A stretch of 5,750 nt of DNA. Source: Phormidesmis priestleyi (GTDB taxonomy: Bacteria > Cyanobacteriota > Cyanobacteriia > Phormidesmidales > Phormidesmidaceae). The DNA is taken from assembly GCA_003242115.1 (NCBI GenBank), contig QBMP01000285.1, forward strand, positions 1 through 5,750, written 5' to 3'. Positions 1 to 4,659 of the stretch are shown piece after piece (the stretch's first letter is position 1; every line of letters starts with the position of its first letter). The translations under genes and the position numbers were made by a program. The notes below the pieces were generated by a model. It was not told where the DNA came from and did not search any database. It was given only the letters and a program-made list of their open reading frames with translations.

Positions 1-435
1 TTGACCGGCTTGGTCGAACTCTTCACTCACAGCGTCTCACCCGGTAGCCACATTCAGCTCCACGTCCTGCACGCGGGCGCTCAGCTCAAGCTGCAATTTC
101 AGTCTTCAGTTCAGCCTCAGTCAGAATCTCAGGCTCAGAATCAGTCAATGGATCAAGCCGGTCAATCTGTCGGCCAATCCGTCGGCCAATCGCGAACCAA
201 CAACCCCTTTTCCGGCAACACTGCTTGTTCACCGCCACCGCTCAAGTCACTGGGCCATCTACTAATGTTTCAGCCCGAAACCGGCGGCCTCAGCCTCAAT
301 CTCGAAGCCACCAAAAATCTCTTTCATGCCCTTGGCGCAAAGCTCACTGTCCGTGAACGCTCCAACCAAGGCACTACCTGGACAGTCTTTCTCCCGCTCG
401 AAGCTAGTGGCCTCAAGTCCTACCCAATCGTTTAG
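1..435 (+). CDS. Sensor histidine kinase, C-terminal fragment (5' end outside window)
   Basis: This is the end of a longer gene. The frame is open from base 1, and the TTG there is probably an internal Leu codon rather than a start. The last ~60 residues are the C-terminal part of a GHKL ATPase (HATPase_c) domain. They contain a segment reading LGHLLMFQPETGGLSLNL (residues 84-101), which carries the G2-like Gly box, and then ALGAKLTVRERSNQGTTWTVFLPLE, the usual closing strands ending in FLPL. The first ~35 residues look like strands of the same domain. Between them, residues ~34-65 are rich in Gln and Ser and include QSVGQSVGQS, where the G1 box (DxGxG) would be expected; no such box is visible. 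The protein would phosphorylate a partner regulator, most naturally the NarL-type regulator downstream. That pairing is inferred from gene order. The sensor and dimerisation domains lie upstream, so the stimulus is unknown. Confidence 0.8.
   Translation: MTGLVELFTHSVSPGSHIQLHVLHAGAQLKLQFQSSVQPQSESQAQNQSMDQAGQSVGQSVGQSRTNNPFSGNTACSPPPLKSLGHLLMFQPETGGLSLNLEATKNLFHALGAKLTVRERSNQGTTWTVFLPLEASGLKSYPIV
163..192 (+). repeat. 12-bp tandem repeat (2.5 copies) inside the kinase gene
   Basis: The units are CAATCTGTCGGC (163-174), CAATCCGTCGGC (175-186) and a half unit CAATCG (187-192), with one mismatch between the full units. They encode the repeated QSVG of the Gln/Ser-rich insert. The unit length is a multiple of three, so copy-number change by replication slippage would keep the frame. 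The preceding bases 105-150 are also low in complexity, with repeated CAG/TCAG words. Confidence 0.75.
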
Positions 436-661
436 TTTGTGTGCAATTGTTGTTTGATGAGAGCTTGTCTGAAACAAAAATTACGAACTGAGTGAGCAGC
501 CTATAAGAGATGACTTAGTGAGATAGCTTAGTGCTGAAACAGAAATTCCCAAATTCTCACTCAAGAAGCTGACCTGTTCACTTCTTACAGGTCGCATCAG
601 ATAATGTGCAGTTAGTGATGACGCTGGGCGCTGAGGATAGGTTGAGCGATCGCCACACTAC
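436..661. other. Gene-free stretch between kinase and transposase fossil
   Basis: I find no coding frame with recognisable protein similarity here. The stretch holds one HIP1 octamer (646-653), a perfect hairpin at 571-593, and two imperfect copies of CTGAAACAnAAATT (469-482 and 534-547). A normal kinase-regulator operon would have the regulator start codon close behind the kinase stop, but no receiver-domain start (hydrophobic strand followed by Asp-Asp) is visible in any frame. The stretch probably contains decayed left-hand insertion-sequence DNA, host DNA, or both. The left boundary of the element cannot be set from this sequence. Confidence 0.5.
571..593. repeat. Perfect 7-bp inverted repeat (hairpin), no U-tract
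   Basis: GACCTGT (571-577) and ACAGGTC (587-593) are exact reverse complements around a 9-nt spacer, TCACTTCTT. The bases that follow are GCATCAG, so it lacks the T-run of an intrinsic terminator. It lies 136 nt after the kinase stop. It might be a leftover of the insertion sequence or a weak structural element; the function is unknown. Confidence 0.55.
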
Positions 662-1051
662 GCTTTGGCTGACCTATATTGCTACGACCAGCGCGGTGGC
701 GGCGTTGAAACCTCCTTCAAGCAAGATAATCAAGCATTAGGCATCAAAAAACGCAACAAACAGCGCTTCGAGGGTGATCAGATGCTCACCCAACTCAATG
801 CCTTAGCGCATAACGTCTTAGTCTAGGCCAAGCGCTGACTGACAAACGAAACACCAGCGCTGAAACAGATTGGGTTTGTCAAACTGATGCGAGATGGCTT
901 CATCACTACCGGGCGACTGCTCTTTAACGACTGTGGACAACTGACTGAGATTCGCTTGAATGCGGCCGATATCCTGGTCAGACCTTGGATTCACGGTTTA
1001 TCGAAATTGCTGAAACCTGAGTATGTTGCCGTTAATTTGGGCAAAACTTAG
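662..1051 (+). pseudogene. Transposase remnant (DDE type), C-terminal part, two in-frame stops
   Basis: One frame reads ALADLYCYDQRGGGVETSF, continues KQDNQALGIKKRNKQRFEGDQ, then LTQLNALAHNVLV-stop-AKR-stop-L, and ends ...LLKPEYVAVNLGKT-stop. The YDQRGGGVETSFK block resembles the conserved C-terminal region of IS4-superfamily-like DDE transposases, with Tyr at 683, Arg at 692 and the probable catalytic Glu at 707-709. Family members I recall have Trp at both stop positions (VWAKRWL). TAG at 824-826 and TGA at 836-838 are each one G-to-A change from TGG. An in-frame stop at 638-640 bounds the frame upstream, and I see no N-terminal transposase sequence, so roughly the first two thirds are gone. 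The exact IS family is not assigned. The fossil's stop codon at 1049-1051 lies inside the downstream regulator ORF. Confidence 0.8.
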
Positions 1052-1634
1052 GCAGCTAGAAATCGTGGCTGAAGCTACCGATGGTGAAAGCGCAGTCGAG
1101 CTAGCCAATCAGGTGCAGCCGGACGTTGTTTTACTAGATGTCGGACTTCCGGGCATTGGCGGCGTTGAAGCCTGTCGCCAAATAAAAGTGCAGCACCCTG
1201 ATTTACCCGTACTCATTCTCACCTCGCACTCTCAAAAGTCACTGATTGAGCAATTGATTGGCGCCGGAGCCAGCGACTTTTGCCTGAAGGGTATAGAGGC
1301 AGAATCGTTAATACTCGCCCTACAGTCAGTAGCGGTTGGAGCCTCTTGGTGGGACAAACGCAGCAGTCAAGAAATTCGCGCTGCCTACACGCTTTCGCCC
1401 AGGGCCGTGGCCGTAGCCACCAACGACATGCCCCTTACCCAGCGAGAGCAAGAGATTTTGTCTCTGATGGCTCACGGCCAGAGTAACCAAGAAATTGCCC
1501 AGCAATTGCACATCACAACCGGCACTGTGCGCGTTCATGTCCATGCCATTTTGCAGAAGCTAGATGTGCGCGATCGCGCCCAAGCCGCTATTTTTGCGTT
1601 ACAGCAAGGGCTCGTAGAAAGCAAAGGCGTGTAG
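1023..1634 (+). CDS. NarL/LuxR-type response regulator, receiver domain truncated at the N-terminus
   Basis: The 203-residue product has a receiver domain (about residues 10-103), a linker containing GASWW, and a LuxR-type helix-turn-helix (about 138-199: LTQREQEILSLMAHGQSNQEIA, then HITTGTVRVHVHAILQKL). The phospho-acceptor is Asp39 in VVLLDVGLPGIGG, with switch Thr67 in LILTSHS and Lys89 in CLKG. In intact relatives this Asp is near residue 54, and a first strand ending in Asp-Asp precedes it. Here that strand and the Asp pair are missing. The first ~9 residues (MLPLIWAKL) lie on DNA that also encodes the end of the transposase fossil in another frame. The frame is closed by a stop at 1011-1013, ATG 1023 is the only ATG candidate, and no Shine-Dalgarno is visible. 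Without the metal-binding acidic pair, phosphorylation is unlikely. The gene may be a pseudogene, or its intact helix-turn-helix may still bind DNA constitutively. Confidence 0.8.
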   Translation: MLPLIWAKLRQLEIVAEATDGESAVELANQVQPDVVLLDVGLPGIGGVEACRQIKVQHPDLPVLILTSHSQKSLIEQLIGAGASDFCLKGIEAESLILALQSVAVGASWWDKRSSQEIRAAYTLSPRAVAVATNDMPLTQREQEILSLMAHGQSNQEIAQQLHITTGTVRVHVHAILQKLDVRDRAQAAIFALQQGLVESKGV

Positions 1635-1667
1635 AGAGCAAGCAGCAGTGAAGAAATAGCTGGATCG

Positions 1668-1696
1668 AGGACATTATTAAATTAGCCGAATGTCTT
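1668..1696 (+). terminator. Weak hairpin between convergent genes, possible terminator
   Basis: GACATT (1670-1675) pairs with AATGTC (1689-1694), and the stem extends outward by a G-T and an A-T pair. The loop is 13 nt. The plus-strand sequence continues ACTTTTCT, a poor U-tract. It sits in the 68-nt gap between the regulator stop (1634) and the permease stop on the other strand (1703), where a terminator is expected. The stem is AT-rich and weak. Confidence 0.3.
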
Positions 1697-1702
1697 ACTT
1701 TT

Positions 1703-3034
1703 CTAAAACCGCAGAAAAATATACCCAGCCGAAACCAGTAGCTGTAAACCCATCATAGGCATACCATATTTTAGAAATTTGGCAAACGAGATTCGTTTGC
1801 CATTCTGTTCGGCGATGCCAGCGGCCACAATGTTAGAAGAAGCGCCTACTAAGGTGCCATTGCCGCCAAGTGTAGCACCCAGCATCATGGCGTAAAACAA
1901 AGGCAATACCTCTGGTGGAAATTCTCCAACAAAATCAGGATTGAGAAACTCTGAACCAATCAGACCAATACTGACAAGATACTGCTTGAGTAGCGGCACC
2001 ATTGCCACCACCAGCGGAATATTAGGCACAAAGCTTGACAATAGCCCAACAACAAATACTAAAACAATTGAGCCAAACAGAATATTGTTGCCAATCAGAG
2101 TAGCCATTAGCCCGGATAGCTGGCCGATTACCCCAGTTTTCTCTAAACCGCCAATCAGCACAAAGGTGCACATAAAAAAGATTAACGTACTCCAATCTAC
2201 ATCTTTAAGGATGTTGTTAACGGTGTCTAATTTGCTTTGGTGAGCAATCAGCAAGGCTAAGGCCGCCCCCATCAGCGCAACTGCGGGAGGCGGGAGGGGG
2301 GCGGGAAAGCTCTCTCCTAACACAAAGAGAATAAGAACAACTGCCATCAATACACACCCCAAAATTAGGATGCCAGGTCGATGAATTTTGGGATGCGGTA
2401 GCTGAGTGAGATCTGATATTTGCCAGCGCCAGATATCAGAGAACAATAGGGGCAGCAGCAATAAAATAACCGCGATCGCGCATCCACCCGCCAAGCTCAG
2501 CCGACCGAGGTAGTCCAAAAAGCTAATGTTGATCGCATCACCCACAATGAACGTGGCCGGATCGCCCACTAGCGTCAGCAAGCCAGCACTGTTAGCAACA
2601 AACACCATCAAAATCAGTAAGGGCACAAAATCTACGCCGATCTCCGCAGCAATCGGTGGTATGAGCGGCGCTAAGAGCATCACCGTAGTGGCATTGGGAA
2701 GCACCGCGCAAATCGGTGTGGTAATAGCAACAATACCCAGCAATAGCCGTTTGCCCTGCCCCTTGGCCGTTACCACCATTTGCGTTGCTAAATAGTCAAA
2801 CACTTTGGTCGGTTCAAATGCCCGTACCAGAACCATCACCCCAAAAAACAGAGCCAGCGTAGAATAGCTGTTGCCGATGTATTCCATCGCTTCAGTAAGC
2901 GTCATGACATGCACAAACACCAGCACCAGCGAGCCTAAAAGAGCCGCTACGGTGAGATGTAGCTTTTCAGTCATGATGGCCAAAATGACAGCAACAAATG
3001 TTGCACTAGCCACCAGCGCATTCCAGTTTTCCAT
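1703..3034 (-). CDS. SLC13 / ArsB-NhaD-type ion transporter (permease)
   Basis: This is a 443-residue, very hydrophobic protein with about 11-12 predicted membrane helices, the usual size for the ion-transporter superfamily (SLC13, CitT, ArsB, NhaD, P protein). The fold's two-fold repeat is visible. In the first half, LPNATTVMLLAPLIPPIA (112-129) is followed by the re-entrant-type GDPATFIVGD (157-166). In the second half, VPNIPLVVAMVPLL (336-349) is followed by GGNGTLVGASSNIVAAG (390-406). It acts in the cytoplasmic or another cell membrane and moves an anion or exchanges Na+/H+. The substrate cannot be told from motifs. The start is ATG 3034-3032, with AGGA eight nt upstream (plus-strand 3043-3046). 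The gene begins 18 nt after the dgkA stop, so it is probably the last gene of a three-gene membrane operon. No frameshift or missing segment is visible. Confidence 0.88.
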   Translation of the reverse strand: MENWNALVASATFVAVILAIMTEKLHLTVAALLGSLVLVFVHVMTLTEAMEYIGNSYSTLALFFGVMVLVRAFEPTKVFDYLATQMVVTAKGQGKRLLLGIVAITTPICAVLPNATTVMLLAPLIPPIAAEIGVDFVPLLILMVFVANSAGLLTLVGDPATFIVGDAINISFLDYLGRLSLAGGCAIAVILLLLPLLFSDIWRWQISDLTQLPHPKIHRPGILILGCVLMAVVLILFVLGESFPAPLPPPAVALMGAALALLIAHQSKLDTVNNILKDVDWSTLIFFMCTFVLIGGLEKTGVIGQLSGLMATLIGNNILFGSIVLVFVVGLLSSFVPNIPLVVAMVPLLKQYLVSIGLIGSEFLNPDFVGEFPPEVLPLFYAMMLGATLGGNGTLVGASSNIVAAGIAEQNGKRISFAKFLKYGMPMMGLQLLVSAGYIFLRF

Positions 3035-3040
3035 CTCAAA

Positions 3041-3050
3041 TATCCTACCT
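3041..3050 (-). promoter_or_regulatory. Shine-Dalgarno-like AGGTAGGATA before the permease
   Basis: On the minus strand the dgkA stop is followed by ctAGGTAGGATAtttgagATG. AGGA lies 8 nt before the ATG at 3034, at normal spacing. It is the clearest ribosome-binding site in the window and supports both the chosen start and translation from a shared mRNA with dgkA. Confidence 0.55.
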
Positions 3051-3052
3051 AG

Positions 3053-3430
3053 CTATCCTACGGAATCTAAAAGACGAATGATTTCTATGATCAAAACTAC
3101 CGCCCATATCAATATGCTCAGGCCAGCGGCGGCGGCAGCAATATCTTTAGTGACTCGGATGCGCTCATTTTGCTGAGGCTCTACAAAATCGCACAAAACT
3201 TCAATGGCACTGTTAAACAACTCAGAAACCAGCACAAGCCCCATAGCCAGCAATATCAAGCTGACATCTACCCACTGGTGAAGAAAAAAAGCACAGCCCA
3301 GAATAGGCACCGATAGAACGACTTTGTAGGCAACGCTAAAGTCGGTAACCACCGCAATCTGAAGTCCCGAAACTATAGTTTTTAGCTTGCGAGCAGGGTG
3401 ATAACCAGGCGTGCGAAATTGAGAAGGCAT
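3053..3430 (-). CDS. dgkA: Diacylglycerol/undecaprenol kinase, DgkA family
   Basis: This 125-residue integral membrane lipid kinase matches the family's length (E. coli DgkA has about 121). A short amphipathic N-terminus is followed by three predicted membrane helices (about 35-52, 54-75 and 98-120). The signature ELFNSAIEVLCDFVEP (70-85) carries Glu70, Asn73 and Glu77, and TKDIAAAAAG (94-103) carries Lys95 and Asp96. These match E. coli Glu69, Asn72, Glu76, Lys94 and Asp95, the catalytic and Mg-ATP-binding residues. Where E. coli has Glu28 (metal binding), this protein appears to have Asp30 (VTDFSVAYK). It phosphorylates diacylglycerol or undecaprenol using ATP, recycling lipid carriers. Which lipid is used cannot be read from sequence. 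The gene lies 67 nt after the antiporter stop and 18 nt before the permease, on the same strand, so co-transcription is likely. No clear Shine-Dalgarno precedes ATG 3430. Confidence 0.92.
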   Translation of the reverse strand: MPSQFRTPGYHPARKLKTIVSGLQIAVVTDFSVAYKVVLSVPILGCAFFLHQWVDVSLILLAMGLVLVSELFNSAIEVLCDFVEPQQNERIRVTKDIAAAAAGLSILIWAVVLIIEIIRLLDSVG

Positions 3431-3497
3431 AAGTTCTAAATGAGCGAGCTACATAAAGATAAACCCAAAGTCGGTAAATTAGGCCATTCACACAGAT

Positions 3498-4586
3498 CTA
3501 TATCCGTTTGCGATTATTTACCTGCCCGCGCTCTTCCATGCGCCAACTCAATAAGGTTAGTAACACCAAAGCCAAGGGTACCACACCTATCCAGCTCGGC
3601 CAGGGCAAATTAGGATTTGTCGCATTAGCGGCCAGATAGCCTGCGTATAGTAGGTAGTACGATAGTAACAGCCCGCCCTCTCTACGAGAGATTTTGTTGC
3701 CGGTAATGCATATAGGAAGGCACAGCACGGCCACCGCAATCATCACCGGAATATCAAAAGCGATCGCAGTCGGTGAAACCGCTGTGCCTGAGGGCGAAAC
3801 GGCGCTCGAAAGACCTAGTACTACCAGGATATTGAAAATGTTGCTACCAATCACATTGCCGACTGCAATATCGCTCTCCCCTCGCAAGCTAGCCGCAACA
3901 GACGTAGCCAACTCTGGTAGCGACGTGCCCACCGCGACCACCGTCAACCCGATGATCAGCTGACTGACGCCTAACCGTGTGGCGATCGCCACAGCACTAT
4001 AGATAAGCATCTGCGAACCGGCTATTAACATCCCTAGTCCGCCAATTAGTAGGCCAATGTTGAGCCCAGTCTCTTTTGAGGAATGCGATCGCCGCTCAAA
4101 CTGAGCATATTCGTCTTGAACAGCGGGATCTTTTTCCTGACGGCTTTGATAGAGTAAAAATAAGGTGTAGGCGATTCCGCCCAAAAACAAAATCACTCCA
4201 TCTGAGCGGCCAATTCGCCCATCCCAGCCAAAGAGCATCACCAGCGCTGAAACCCCAATCATAATGGGCACATCCAGCCGTATTAGCTGCTGAGCTACGA
4301 CCAATGGCGCAATCATTGCAGAGATCCCAAGGATTAACAATACGTTGCAAATGTTGCTGCCAACAACATTGCCGAGGGCAATATCGGCCTGCTGAGACAT
4401 ACTCGCCTGCAAACTGACCGCCAGTTCAGGTGCGCTCGTCCCAAATGCAACCACCGTCAACCCAATCACGAGCGGCGAAATACCGACCGTAGCAGCTAGC
4501 TTAGAAGCGCTCTTGACTAGAGCTTCTGCACCACCCACCAACAAAACAAGTCCGAAAACCAAAGCAGCCACGGTCCAAATCGTCAT
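3498..4586 (-). CDS. Ca2+/Na+ antiporter, CaCA family (YrbG type)
   Basis: The protein (362 residues from the chosen start) has the internal duplication of cation/Ca2+ exchangers. Numbered from the alternative TTG start at 4610, the first alpha repeat is GLTVVAFGTSAPELAVS (50-66) followed by GNVVGSNICN (80-89). The second is GLTVVAVGTSLPELATS (221-237) followed by GNVIGSNIFN (251-260). The two GTSxPEL Glu residues (62 and 233) and the GNxxGSN Asn/Ser residues form the ion site in this family. About ten membrane helices are expected, with a hydrophilic cytoplasmic loop at about 155-182 (SRQEKDPAVQDEYAQFERRS). It should export Ca2+ or another cation in exchange for Na+ or H+. I chose ATG 4586 because relatives begin close to MTIWTVA. 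An in-frame TTG at 4610 would add eight polar residues, and neither start has a Shine-Dalgarno. It is probably the first gene of the operon with dgkA and the permease. Confidence 0.92.
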   Translation of the reverse strand: MTIWTVAALVFGLVLLVGGAEALVKSASKLAATVGISPLVIGLTVVAFGTSAPELAVSLQASMSQQADIALGNVVGSNICNVLLILGISAMIAPLVVAQQLIRLDVPIMIGVSALVMLFGWDGRIGRSDGVILFLGGIAYTLFLLYQSRQEKDPAVQDEYAQFERRSHSSKETGLNIGLLIGGLGMLIAGSQMLIYSAVAIATRLGVSQLIIGLTVVAVGTSLPELATSVAASLRGESDIAVGNVIGSNIFNILVVLGLSSAVSPSGTAVSPTAIAFDIPVMIAVAVLCLPICITGNKISRREGGLLLSYYLLYAGYLAANATNPNLPWPSWIGVVPLALVLLTLLSWRMEERGQVNNRKRI

Positions 4587-4623
4587 AGGTTTACTGGTGT
4601 TACTATTCAAAAATCTACAGACA

Positions 4624-4629
4624 TTTATA
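4624..4629 (-). promoter_or_regulatory. Possible -10 box (TATAAA) for the antiporter operon
   Basis: Read on the minus strand, GCTATAAATG contains a good -10-like TATAAA, 37 nt before ATG 4586 and adjoining the inverted repeat at 4630-4646. No convincing -35 hexamer lies 16-18 nt further upstream (the candidates are GC-rich, such as GGGTCT). This is only a suggestion. Confidence 0.3.
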
Positions 4630-4646
4630 GCACTAAAAAATAGTGC
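4630..4646. promoter_or_regulatory. Perfect inverted repeat GCACTA-N5-TAGTGC, candidate operator
   Basis: GCACTA (4630-4635) and TAGTGC (4641-4646) are exact reverse complements separated by five A residues (centre to centre 11 bp, about one helical turn). The repeat lies in the 73-nt region between the divergent antiporter and ATPase genes and abuts the possible minus-strand -10 box. This is the classic position for a dimeric repressor or activator that could control both directions. As RNA it would form a 6-bp hairpin; in the minus direction its loop is the T-run, so it is not a normal terminator. No regulator is identified. Confidence 0.4.
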
Positions 4647-4659
4647 AGACCCGCTTTAA

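Noticed and set aside
262..477. Minus-strand 71-codon ORF at the kinase end
   Set aside because: It is antisense to the conserved HATPase_c tail, with no similarity or start signal.
469..547. Repeated CTGAAACAnAAATT words (469-482, 534-547, and a shorter GCTGAAACAGA at 859-869) as insertion-sequence ends
   Set aside because: They are direct, imperfect and AT-rich, and no matching inverted copy lies near the right boundary at ~1050. They cannot be shown to be terminal repeats.
571..593. GACCTGT/ACAGGTC hairpin as an intrinsic terminator of the kinase gene
   Set aside because: There is no T-run after the stem and it lies 136 nt past the stop codon.
1280..1544. Overlapping frames inside the response regulator on both strands
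   Set aside because: They are fully contained in the LuxR-type regulator, whose motifs are clear; these are shadows.
1941..2243. Plus-strand ORFs opposite the permease (also 2526-2795 and 2871-3176)
   Set aside because: They are antisense to a strong transporter frame, and their composition mirrors hydrophobic codons read backwards. No domain or ribosome-binding site is visible.
3431..3497. A separate promoter for dgkA in the 67-nt gap
   Set aside because: Only weak hexamer-like words (TTTACC, TTATGT on the minus strand) are present; not enough to call.
4096..4350. Minus-strand frame inside the antiporter gene, and plus-strand frames at 3694-3963 and 4076-4264
   Set aside because: All lie within the CaCA antiporter coding sequence, where the correct frame carries both alpha-repeat motifs.
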